Shown here: positions 49,649 through 57,131 of the stretch, piece after piece | Position numbering within the stretch: position 1 is the stretch's first letter | How the letters are laid out: every line of letters begins with the position of its first letter | DNA from: a virus | Virus record (IMG/VR): IMGVR_UViG_3300007609_000005 | Span: 62,001-126,000 of that record | Direction: 5' to 3' (one strand) | Length of the DNA: 64,000 bases | Notes under the pieces: model-generated | Database searches by the model: none | What the model was told of the DNA's origin: nothing | Seen by the model: only the letters and a program-made list of their open reading frames with translations | Translations under genes and position numbers: made by a program

Positions 49649-51289
49649 TGGGAGATTGTCCAATAAACGGTCCACAAAAATTTCTTTTATGAAACTAGGA
49701 TACAGATTCTCATCACTTGGGTCTGGTGTATCACCTGTTTCATATAAGGCCTGTTCAAGCAAATATATTAAATATGGATCAGGATCATCCAAATGATAAT
49801 CTGCATCCATATATGCTTCCAAATAATAATCAAGGTCACCTATTTTTATCATAAGTTCCGGACTACCACCATCTTCATTTTCATCTGGATATAACCAACT
49901 AAACTCCTCACTATCATTTAGTTCACTTATCACAGCATTTGTCCAATGTTCCCAAACAACATCAGTATAACCACTTGCAAGAGATTGGCCATATGAATCT
50001 TTAACTTCATCTGGAACTAAGTCACTATCATGGCTCCATATTTCATAAATATCAACATCCATATAATTATTTTCAGTTACTGTTATTTCCTCATCATCAA
50101 TTTCCACACTCACACCAATCATCAATTTCCGTATCCCCTTGTTCACATTTTCATTTTCTTTCATAACACCAATAACATTATCTATATTATCTTCATTATA
50201 ATCATCACTCATCCAACCATCGGTATAATAATAATCCACCCACGAATCAATATTGAATGTTAATACATCCCGTGCAACATCTTCGTTCTTATAAAGACCA
50301 ACCAACCCTTCCCAACCATGTACCACAAGGTAATCTTTGTCATCCTTTCTCATATAATCTCCAATACGATTATTACCAAGTCTTTTCCTAAGCCGCAAAA
50401 GGTATGTACATAACGGAATATCATCTGCATATTGGGGTTTATTTTTGAAAACTTCTATCAACCTTTCATCTAAACCACCACTACTGAATATAAGGATATC
50501 ATTTATTAATTTCCTTACATTGTCTTCTTTATCCTCTTTCATATGATTATTCACTACATTACTCAATATCCACTCCTTAATAGCATTTATCGGTTCTTTA
50601 TTATCATCAATATATCTATCCAATTCTATCGGAGAATCATCTTCATCCATAAACTGCATAGTTGGTGAGTGAAATTGGTATTTCTCATTCTTCTCCCGAT
50701 CTATAATTATATAAAGGTTTCCATCACGGTCATAACCTTTAAATAAATTCTGTGATTCTCGTGCAGCCGTACACCATCTTGTACCTTGTCCATAATAACA
50801 AGAAGATTCCTCTGACTTTGGCACTACCACAAGGTAATTTTCATTATCCAATATTTTTATAGTTTTTTCATCGATTCTGGCTTTTCTTTCGGCTTCTTCT
50901 TCCGCATCTTCTTCTTCCTTTTCAACAAACACCTGTAATTTATCGGTCGCATCCAAAAACTCATTTATCGATTTAAATTTATTCACATCACGTAAACCAA
51001 CATCTAGTTTGTGTTTTAATCTGTGAAATATTATCAATCCATCTGATATCTTATAAAGGTCTTCCTCAAAACGTCCTTTATTCTTTGAATTGATATATAA
51101 TTTGATTATCCAATCAGAATATCTCCCCTTTTTTACCGGAACATCACCTTTCTTTCTGGTAGTAGGGTCTGCCAAGATCAACTTCTTAAAAACAGACATA
51201 TCAATCTTCCCCTTATAAAACTTATCATATATTTTATCAAGGGACATTGCCTCATTTATAAATGTCCAATAATGTTTAATGAATTCCAT
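49637..51289 (-). CDS. Large internal-protein candidate with WCTA motif
   Basis: 550 residues starting MEFIKHYWTFINE. A helical N-terminal part with a Glu-rich segment (FVEKEEEDAEEEAERKARIDEK) precedes YYGQGTRWCTAARESQNLFKGYDRDGNLYIIIDREKNEKYQFHSPTMQF (about 169-217), a motif set I recognise from uncharacterised proteins of large phages. The C-terminal 300 residues are acidic. Late-like element 51294-51303 lies four bases upstream. Function unknown. Confidence 0.65.
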   Translation of the reverse strand: MEFIKHYWTFINEAMSLDKIYDKFYKGKIDMSVFKKLILADPTTRKKGDVPVKKGRYSDWIIKLYINSKNKGRFEEDLYKISDGLIIFHRLKHKLDVGLRDVNKFKSINEFLDATDKLQVFVEKEEEDAEEEAERKARIDEKTIKILDNENYLVVVPKSEESSCYYGQGTRWCTAARESQNLFKGYDRDGNLYIIIDREKNEKYQFHSPTMQFMDEDDSPIELDRYIDDNKEPINAIKEWILSNVVNNHMKEDKEDNVRKLINDILIFSSGGLDERLIEVFKNKPQYADDIPLCTYLLRLRKRLGNNRIGDYMRKDDKDYLVVHGWEGLVGLYKNEDVARDVLTFNIDSWVDYYYTDGWMSDDYNEDNIDNVIGVMKENENVNKGIRKLMIGVSVEIDDEEITVTENNYMDVDIYEIWSHDSDLVPDEVKDSYGQSLASGYTDVVWEHWTNAVISELNDSEEFSWLYPDENEDGGSPELMIKIGDLDYYLEAYMDADYHLDDPDPYLIYLLEQALYETGDTPDPSDENLYPSFIKEIFVDRLLDNLPSDM

Positions 51290-51293
51290 TAAT

Positions 51294-51303
51294 TATATAT
51301 TAA
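51294..51303 (-). promoter_or_regulatory. Late-promoter-like element TTAATATATA
   Basis: Exact minus-strand TTAATATATA, four bases before the ATG at 51289. Confidence 0.6.
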
Positions 51304-51376
51304 CTCATATAAGTACTTATTTTGTCGTCTTAAATATTATTACTAACTTTACAAGACAAACAACAAAACAAAAAAT

Positions 51377-51646
51377 ATGCAAGCAACAAAAGAAGTATTC
51401 GAATTTTTACTAAAAGGCGATAACCAAAAAGTACTTGTCACAAAACTAAAACGTTCTTGGACATGGGAAATTGTTATGGATGGTCAGTCAGATGATGGTG
51501 TACAAACCGTCCAAGGTAAAGGAAGTTACACAGAGAACAAGACATTTGCAAAGATATTTGACCGACTTTACAAACTTTATCCAAATGATAATGATGCAAA
51601 AAGATTGGTTCGGAATATCCAATTAACCAGGTTATTGCAAAAATAA
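51377..51646 (+). CDS. Small hypothetical protein with QLTRLL tail
   Basis: 89 residues. LTHRSW-like strands (VLVTKLKRSWTWEIVMDGQ, GVQTVQGKGSYTEN) precede a helix and the ending VRNIQLTRLLQK, a tail variant. The ACAAGACAAACAACAAAACA leader resembles those of other early-type genes. Function unknown. Confidence 0.6.
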   Translation: MQATKEVFEFLLKGDNQKVLVTKLKRSWTWEIVMDGQSDDGVQTVQGKGSYTENKTFAKIFDRLYKLYPNDNDAKRLVRNIQLTRLLQK

Positions 51647-51647
51647 T

Positions 51648-51890
51648 ATGAGTAAAGAATTGAAAATGGCATTAAATGACCCCATGTGGAAATCCCACCG
51701 TCTTGGTGATGAATATCTTATGGATGATAAGGGTTCTTGGAAGATAACCTATTATCCACTGTTCGAATGTGGTAAGACCGGTGAGGTTTATGGAGAACCA
51801 AGGGCACTTGTGGAAACTCAAAAGGTTTTCGATGGCGTTGAGGGAACTGATTTCAGAGAAGTCCCATTGAGATATTTAAAAAGAAAATAA
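51648..51890 (+). CDS. Small hypothetical protein
   Basis: 80 residues, starting one base after the previous stop. WKSHRLGDEYLMDDKGSWKITYYPLFE and GTDFREVPLRYLKRK suggest a small beta domain. It probably belongs to the transcript leading into metK. Function unknown. Confidence 0.6.
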   Translation: MSKELKMALNDPMWKSHRLGDEYLMDDKGSWKITYYPLFECGKTGEVYGEPRALVETQKVFDGVEGTDFREVPLRYLKRK

Positions 51891-51916
51891 ATAAGAATTA
51901 TTAAAAGAATTTAAAT

Positions 51917-52024
51917 ATGAAAGAACTATTCAGAATAATTAAAGAAGGTGTTTATACATTGACAATCCAATCGGTGAAAACAGGGGAAACTTATGAGATT
52001 TTAAAAAAATCAATTGTTCAGTAA
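51917..52024 (+). CDS. Small peptide upstream of metK
   Basis: 35 residues (MKELFRIIKEGVYTLTIQSV at the start), basic and amphipathic, 46 bases before metK. It contains only its initiator Met, so it is not a Met-sensing leader peptide. It begins with the same MKEL as the 45826 peptide. Coding is plausible but unproven. Confidence 0.35.
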   Translation: MKELFRIIKEGVYTLTIQSVKTGETYEILKKSIVQ

Positions 52025-52070
52025 ACTTTTCATTTTTATTACTTATAAAGCATAACTAAACAATTTTATA

Positions 52071-53222
52071 ATGAAGAGATTAATAACAAGTGAATCTGTG
52101 TCATACGGACACCCTGACAAAGTTGCTGACCAAATTTCTGATGCCATATTAGATGCATATCTTGAAAAAGATCCCGATGCAAAAGTAGCAGTTGAAACAA
52201 TGGTCAAAGACAATACTGTTGTTCTTGGTGGTGAGGTTAAATCAACTGCCAATATAAATTATGATGCCATTATCAGAGAATGTGTGAAAGATATCGGTTA
52301 TGCAGATGCAGAACACGGATTCTATTACAAAACCCTTACAATCCTAAACCTTGTTGGAGAACAATCACCCGAAATAAATAAGGCGGTTGAACTCGATGAG
52401 ATTGTAACTGCAGGTGACCAAGGGTTTATGACCGGGTATGCAACAGTTGAAACATCCAATTATATGCCCCTTGGTATGCACATTTCACGAAAGTTGGTAG
52501 ATTATGTATGCACTGTCCCACACCTCGGTCCGGATGTGAAATCACAAGTCACAGTTGAAGAATCCGATGAAGGCAATAGAATTGACAACATCCTCATATC
52601 CACAATGCACTCAAAGGCAATTGATGTGAGGGATGTCCGTACAATACTAACACAGGGGGTCGAATCCAATAAAATGAATTTGGACACACATATATTCAAA
52701 CTCATTGATTCCGAAACAAAAATACATATTAATCCAGCAGGCTGCTGGAATATTGGTGGACCAGTTTCAGATTGTGGTTTAACCGGACGAAAAATAGTTG
52801 TTGACCAATATGGTCCATATTGTCCCGTTGGTGGCGGTGCATTTGCGGGAAAATGCCCAAGCAAAATCGATCGATCTGGAGCATATTATGCTCGATACAT
52901 TGCCAAAAATATTGTAGCAGCAGGCATTGCTAATGAATGCAAAGTGGAAGTATCATATATGATCGGTGTGGCTGAACCCTCATCATTTAACATTGATACA
53001 TTTGGTTCGTACCACAATGATGAGGAATTATGTAACATTGTACGTGACATCTTCCCATTAACACCACAGGAAATAATTGATCATTTTGATTTAACATCAC
53101 CAATATATCGTGAAACTTCAAAACATGGACATTTTGGCAATGACCTATTTGCATGGGAACAATTAGATAAAATCGATGAATTGAATCAAAAACTCAAACC
53201 GGCAATGTCTAAAGAAATTTGA
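52071..53222 (+). CDS. metK: S-adenosylmethionine synthetase with altered active site
   Basis: 383 residues, full length. GHPDKVADQISDAILD, TAGDQGFMTGYAT, VKSQVTV, DCGLTGRKIVVDQYG and VSYMIGVAEPSSF are family motifs. In the glycine loop the usual GGGAFSGKDPSKVDRS reads GGGAFAGKCPSKIDRS: the Asp equivalent to E. coli MetK D271, a metal/active-site aspartate, is Cys262. Nearby NPTGRF reads NPAGCW. SAM synthesis is the family role, but activity may be reduced or changed. A strong terminator follows. Confidence 0.88.
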   Translation: MKRLITSESVSYGHPDKVADQISDAILDAYLEKDPDAKVAVETMVKDNTVVLGGEVKSTANINYDAIIRECVKDIGYADAEHGFYYKTLTILNLVGEQSPEINKAVELDEIVTAGDQGFMTGYATVETSNYMPLGMHISRKLVDYVCTVPHLGPDVKSQVTVEESDEGNRIDNILISTMHSKAIDVRDVRTILTQGVESNKMNLDTHIFKLIDSETKIHINPAGCWNIGGPVSDCGLTGRKIVVDQYGPYCPVGGGAFAGKCPSKIDRSGAYYARYIAKNIVAAGIANECKVEVSYMIGVAEPSSFNIDTFGSYHNDEELCNIVRDIFPLTPQEIIDHFDLTSPIYRETSKHGHFGNDLFAWEQLDKIDELNQKLKPAMSKEI

Positions 53223-53247
53223 CCAATTTCACTTTTCACAAATTGGA

Positions 53248-53280
53248 AGACCTAGAATGAATAATTCTAGGTCTTTTTTC
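53248..53280 (+). terminator. Intrinsic terminator after metK
   Basis: AGACCTAGAAT (53248-53258) pairs with ATTCTAGGTCT (53264-53274), 11 perfect pairs with a five-base loop, followed by TTTTTT. It is a canonical rho-independent terminator. Confidence 0.85.
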
Positions 53281-53290
53281 ATTCCAAAAA

Positions 53291-53300
53291 TTAATAAATA
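53291..53300 (+). promoter_or_regulatory. Late-promoter-like element TTAATAAATA
   Basis: TTAATAAATA, four bases before the ATG at 53305. It is intermediate between the common TTAATATATA and the T4 core TATAAATA, and sits just after the metK terminator. Confidence 0.55.
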
Positions 53301-53304
53301 CAAC

Positions 53305-53736
53305 ATGAAGTATTTAGAGTCTTACAAATCACACAGATGTCAGAAAATAATAAATGAAATAAATTCTACCAAAATAGGTGATATTCTACCCGAATCCACA
53401 ATATATCAATATGTTGAATGCTTACATGGTAATGATGACTTTGTTGATGGAAACCTTGGTGAAAGAATAGAATGGTATCCTGAATACGAATTGATAGAAA
53501 TAGAACCATATAAACTGAACCTAGATGACTACTATCTATTTGACGATCTTAAAGATGAGTATAAAGACAAATACACTAAAACAGATTATTACCCACCCAT
53601 AGTAATAGACCATAATAATATACTCATTGATGGCAATCATAGGGGCAATGCTTTAAATGAACTCGGAATAAAGAAAATAATGGCATTCAGAGGAATTGGT
53701 AATGAAATGGATTTTGATCCACACCAAAATGAATAA
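53305..53736 (+). CDS. ParB/Srx-like domain protein, possible internal protein
   Basis: 143 residues from the ATG at 53305. It begins MKYLESYKSHRC, a shortened targeting-like peptide. YYPPIVIDHNNILIDGNHRGNALNELGIKKIMAFRG (about 94-129) is the 'pi.v...lIDGnHRl.A....g...i.a' core of ParB/sulfiredoxin-like folds, which bind or hydrolyse nucleotides or act on DNA. The N-terminal part is acidic. Activity unknown. Confidence 0.6.
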   Translation: MKYLESYKSHRCQKIINEINSTKIGDILPESTIYQYVECLHGNDDFVDGNLGERIEWYPEYELIEIEPYKLNLDDYYLFDDLKDEYKDKYTKTDYYPPIVIDHNNILIDGNHRGNALNELGIKKIMAFRGIGNEMDFDPHQNE

Positions 53737-53767
53737 TTTTTCGTATATTGTCACCAAATAAAGACAC

Positions 53768-54328
53768 ATGATAACATCATATTTAAACCGGCCGAAAACA
53801 TATAAGGTCATAACAAGTCATAAATCAGTATCCCGGAAAAATAAATATGTAGATGTAATAGTAAATGAACCAACTAGTAATAAAACAAAATCAGCCGCCA
53901 TCCTTCTCAATGACCGACTGTCAAAATTGGAAGTAGATTCATTGATAGAGGAGGTGAGTGGGAGTGTTCGGGGAAGATTGAAAAACTTCAAAAAACGATA
54001 TAACATCAAAAACCCCAAGAAAATTAAAAAATTAATGATCACATTCAATAATGAACACTTTCTTGAAGTACAACACAAACGAACAAATGGTAATCTTAGG
54101 TGTGAGTATTGTTTCAAACCTGTTAGAATCTACAATATAGACAGCCGACATAAGTTCAGAGAAAGTGATGGTGCAACTGCTGACCACAAAGTACCCATTT
54201 CTTTAGGTGGTGAAAAATATGATTTTGAAAACCTTGCAACTTGTTGTTATAGATGTAATCAAAGAAAATCTAATATGCCATGGGAACAATGGAAAGAGAT
54301 AGTCCCATCTTTGGAAAAGTATCAATAA
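53768..54328 (+). CDS. HNH endonuclease
   Basis: 186 residues. LRCEYCFKPV (CxxC), GATADHKVPISLGGEKYDFENLATCCYRCNQRKSN (DH...N...CxxCN) form a complete HNH zinc fold at about 116-171. The N-terminal half is basic and may bind DNA. It could be a homing enzyme or a host-DNA or packaging-related nuclease; the context does not decide. The end overlaps the convergent gene by seven bases. Confidence 0.85.
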   Translation: MITSYLNRPKTYKVITSHKSVSRKNKYVDVIVNEPTSNKTKSAAILLNDRLSKLEVDSLIEEVSGSVRGRLKNFKKRYNIKNPKKIKKLMITFNNEHFLEVQHKRTNGNLRCEYCFKPVRIYNIDSRHKFRESDGATADHKVPISLGGEKYDFENLATCCYRCNQRKSNMPWEQWKEIVPSLEKYQ

Positions 54329-55038
54329 TCATCTTCAAATTCGGGTAATAGTTTAACCCTTTTGTGTAAATATGTTGACGAACCGAAATTCTTATCTGTT
54401 TCAAGACCTCTTTTCAAATAGGTATTTGTTATCGATTTTAACTTCTCACCATATTGATAAACATCCCACTTCTTAAATTTCCTCTCACCTATCCTTTTAA
54501 ACGTTACCTCTCCTATTTTATAATCATCTACCATAACATCCTTATCAACCATTTTACCACCTTCATTAAATCGATAAGAGTCAGATATCTCAACATCGAC
54601 AAAAGAAACAACTATTGGTACTTTATTATCTTTGGCAAGATTGTATATCCATGCAGTATATCCCTTTTCTCTTGAAAATTCATACTTCCCATCCAAAACA
54701 TCCGTTCCTGGTTCATGAACATACCCACTTGTTTTTGAATTCAAATCATATATTTCACTTACGGGTATTTTACATACATAAACATATTTATGACCCCCTC
54801 CAATATTATCATATATGTACCCATTTTTTGTACAATAGAAAAATGCACGGTTTTTGCCCCATGATTTATATTCCCCAGTAGAATGCATTCTTTGGGGCAT
54901 ACCAGGGGAAACAAACCCATCTGTTATATTGACATCTGAATAATGCCAAACCGTCATCATACCATCTTCAATGGTCAATAATGACTCATCTATTGTTTCG
55001 GAAGAACTTGGTTCAAAATTTTCAAAGAATTTAATCAT
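54322..55038 (-). CDS. Internal-protein candidate, possible ADP-ribosyltransferase-like fold
   Basis: 238 residues starting MIKFFENFEPSSSE. MMTVWHYSDVNITDGFVSP, NRAFFYCTKNGYIYDNIGGGHKYVYVCKIPVSEIYDL and GYTAWIYNLAKDNKVPIVVSFVDVE are arranged like phage and toxin YHxS/T ADP-ribosyltransferase-fold proteins, with weak identity. The upstream TTTATATATACA (minus strand, ending about four bases before the ATG) is a divergent late-like element. Activity unknown. Confidence 0.55.
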   Translation of the reverse strand: MIKFFENFEPSSSETIDESLLTIEDGMMTVWHYSDVNITDGFVSPGMPQRMHSTGEYKSWGKNRAFFYCTKNGYIYDNIGGGHKYVYVCKIPVSEIYDLNSKTSGYVHEPGTDVLDGKYEFSREKGYTAWIYNLAKDNKVPIVVSFVDVEISDSYRFNEGGKMVDKDVMVDDYKIGEVTFKRIGERKFKKWDVYQYGEKLKSITNTYLKRGLETDKNFGSSTYLHKRVKLLPEFEDDY

Positions 55039-55057
55039 AGTGTATATATAAATTTCT

Positions 55058-55065
55058 TATCTTTG
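55058..55065 (+). promoter_or_regulatory. Bacteroidota-type -7 promoter element TATCTTTG
   Basis: TATCTTTG ends four bases before the ATG at 55070; a leaderless transcript is predicted. Confidence 0.6.
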
Positions 55066-55069
55066 AACA

Positions 55070-55405
55070 ATGTTAGGAATAAACATACATATAGTATCAT
55101 TTATAAACAAGACAATTATTGGATTAGTCCACCATATTAATCAGCTAAAGATAAAATACTATAATAAACCTCACAAAAATCCATATTATGTGGGAGATGA
55201 GGTTAAAGTATGGGCATTATTTAAGGAATGGGATTGTATAATAAAAAGGTTTTCCATATCAAAAAACAATGATCAGTGGATATATCACATAATATCTAAG
55301 TGTGGCAACGTAGATGGTTATTTTACCATAGATAAAATCTATGATTGTAAAAGATTGGAACGAAATAAAAAACTTAATAAGTTACTTACCAATGGTAAGA
55401 AATAA
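55070..55405 (+). CDS. Small SH3-like protein with KLNKLL tail
   Basis: 111 residues. The N-terminal 25 residues are hydrophobic (MLGINIHIVSFINKTIIGLVHHI). YYVGDEVKVWALFKEWDCIIKRFSI and DQWIYHIISKCGNVDGYF look like an SH3-type barrel, and the end is LERNKKLNKLLTNGKK, the recurring tail. Its stop overlaps the next gene. Function unknown. Confidence 0.6.
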   Translation: MLGINIHIVSFINKTIIGLVHHINQLKIKYYNKPHKNPYYVGDEVKVWALFKEWDCIIKRFSISKNNDQWIYHIISKCGNVDGYFTIDKIYDCKRLERNKKLNKLLTNGKK

Positions 55406-55607
55406 TCAAATATACATTATTTGTGATGCTTGCTCATTTGAAAGTCCATACAATGGACCAGTCGATCATACATCAATGAATTTTGGCTTTGTTATAAGGA
55501 GAAATTGTATGAGGTGTGATAATTATATAGTCACTACTGTATCACAAGAAAACATTACGGCTATTAAAAGACACAAAATAATCAAAAAAATTTTAACAAA
55601 ATCATAA
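55392..55607 (+). CDS. Small zinc-ribbon-like protein
   Basis: 71 residues from the ATG at 55392, overlapping the previous stop. IICDACSF and RRNCMRCDNYIV give two CxxC knuckles that could bind one zinc. The end TAIKRHKIIKKILTKS is another tail variant. Function unknown. Confidence 0.55.
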   Translation: MVRNNQIYIICDACSFESPYNGPVDHTSMNFGFVIRRNCMRCDNYIVTTVSQENITAIKRHKIIKKILTKS

Positions 55608-55637
55608 ACTTTGAACACATTTTATAATACCTAATAT

Positions 55638-56120
55638 ATGTTAGAGATCGAAAGAAAATTCCTACTTAAAAGACTTCCCATTGAACCACCAAGTGAAGTA
55701 TTGCTAATAAAGCAGTGGTACATGGATGTAAATGGTGTTATGGTGAGAGTACGAAAGGTTGAATTCAATGATGGTTCATTTGATTTTATCAAAACAATTA
55801 AAACACCCATAGATGAAATGACCTATGAGGAAAATGAATCACAGATGCTTCCAAAAGATTTTTATGATTTTGTGGATGAATGTCTGGTCTCCGACAACTC
55901 TTATTACATAGCAAAAAAAAGGCACATCTATGTCAATGATAATGATAAATGGGAAGTTGACCAATATCTCGATTTTGACTTGGTTGTGGCAGAACTTGAA
56001 ATTCCCCACAAGGAATATTCTTTCGAGATTCCTGAACACATAAAAGATGAACTTATTATGGAAGTAACCGGTAAAAGGGAATTTTCCAATTTTAGTTTAT
56101 CAGAAAAATTAAACGACTAA
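55638..56120 (+). CDS. CYTH-domain triphosphate tunnel enzyme
   Basis: 160 residues. It begins MLEIERKFLL, the ExExK signature of CYTH proteins, followed by alternating charged strands (VMVRVRKVEF, FDFIKTIKTP, DKWEVDQYLDFDLVVAELEIPH). Family members hydrolyse inorganic or nucleoside triphosphates or form cyclic AMP. It abuts the PTH2-like gene (stop TAA then ATG). Confidence 0.85.
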   Translation: MLEIERKFLLKRLPIEPPSEVLLIKQWYMDVNGVMVRVRKVEFNDGSFDFIKTIKTPIDEMTYEENESQMLPKDFYDFVDECLVSDNSYYIAKKRHIYVNDNDKWEVDQYLDFDLVVAELEIPHKEYSFEIPEHIKDELIMEVTGKREFSNFSLSEKLND

Positions 56121-56726
56121 ATGGAAAATAAATTAGAACTTAGGCTTTATGGATTGGTTCCATATAACATCTCACCTATCCAACAAGGAATACAGTTTGG
56201 ACATGCTGCTGTTCGATATTCAAGGCTCATCGAAAAGTTATATGAAAAACACCCAGATTCCCAACAAGTAACCGATATGAAAAATAAATATATCGATTGG
56301 GCAGATAATTGGGAAACCTTCATTATTCTCAATGGGGGAACAACCAATAAAGAACTGGGCAATGATCTACAACCAATTGGAACTTTAAACCAACATATGG
56401 AAACCCTAAAGAGAAATGGCATCCCTATTGGCTCAATGTATGAACCCGACTTGGGTAATCAATTAACTGCAGTTGTATTCGTTGTAGATGAACGAGTTTT
56501 CAATAAAAAAGATTATCCGGATTTTAGAGAATATGTTGAAACTAAATTAAATGATAAAGAATTTGAATCAATAGTAGAAAACTATGGGAAGTATTTTACA
56601 TTCAATGACCTATCCCACTCAACAGATATTCAACTACTTGAAACTTCCAAGGAATGGAGAGATATGGTTGGTGGTGACAAAAATGTTTTTTTGAAAGAGT
56701 TCTTGGAAGGTTTCAGATTGGCATAA
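56121..56726 (+). CDS. PTH2-like (peptidyl-tRNA hydrolase 2 fold) protein
   Basis: 201 residues. ISPIQQGIQFGHAAVRYSRLIE (about 14-35), WETFIILNGGTTNKEL and SMYEPDLGNQLTAVVFVVDE match the 'qqgiQagHA', 'ivL.gg...L' and 'EpDl...lTAi' elements of the PTH2 fold. Catalysis on peptidyl-tRNA is possible but the protein is longer and diverged. The neighbouring synthetase and RNA ligase genes make a translation-related role reasonable. Confidence 0.65.
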   Translation: MENKLELRLYGLVPYNISPIQQGIQFGHAAVRYSRLIEKLYEKHPDSQQVTDMKNKYIDWADNWETFIILNGGTTNKELGNDLQPIGTLNQHMETLKRNGIPIGSMYEPDLGNQLTAVVFVVDERVFNKKDYPDFREYVETKLNDKEFESIVENYGKYFTFNDLSHSTDIQLLETSKEWRDMVGGDKNVFLKEFLEGFRLA

Positions 56727-56741
56727 AAATAAAAAACACAT

Positions 56742-57131
56742 GTGAAAAATATTACAATCGATAATTCTAATTTCTCATACACGAATATGGACATACAGAC
56801 ATCCATCACGAATGAAGTTACACTACACCTAAAATTTGACCGTAGGTTAATCAATGAATCATTCATATATGACCTTTATGATAGACAATTTACAACCGTA
56901 TATGTAAGCAATTATAAATTTGATATCAAACATTCTCTTGGTTCATTTTATGGATGTATAATAAAGAAATTAGATACTTACCAAAACAATATTGAACTTG
57001 AAATAATATCCGATCACAACAATGCAAAACCACTTAAAGAACATCGATCAGAATTTATTAAGAATATTTTATCAACTCATGAAGATGAAAATAGTATAAA
57101 GAATAATAATAACGCAAATAAAATAAAGTGA
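56742..57131 (+). CDS. Hypothetical protein, GTG start
   Basis: 129 residues from a GTG at 56742; the overlapping ATG two bases earlier stops at once. SITNEVTLHLKFDRRLINESFIYDLYD and YKFDIKHSLGSFYGCIIKKLDTYQNNIELEIISDHN are strand-rich. FIKNIL near the end resembles the small-protein tail, followed by an Asn/Lys-rich stretch. It abuts the ClpC-like gene. Confidence 0.5.
   Translation: MKNITIDNSNFSYTNMDIQTSITNEVTLHLKFDRRLINESFIYDLYDRQFTTVYVSNYKFDIKHSLGSFYGCIIKKLDTYQNNIELEIISDHNNAKPLKEHRSEFIKNILSTHEDENSIKNNNNANKIK

Noticed and set aside
51917-52070. Met-sensing attenuator leader upstream of metK
   Set aside because: The 35-residue peptide has only its first Met, and no hairpin or T-run lies between it and metK. 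No SAM riboswitch-like structure was evident either.
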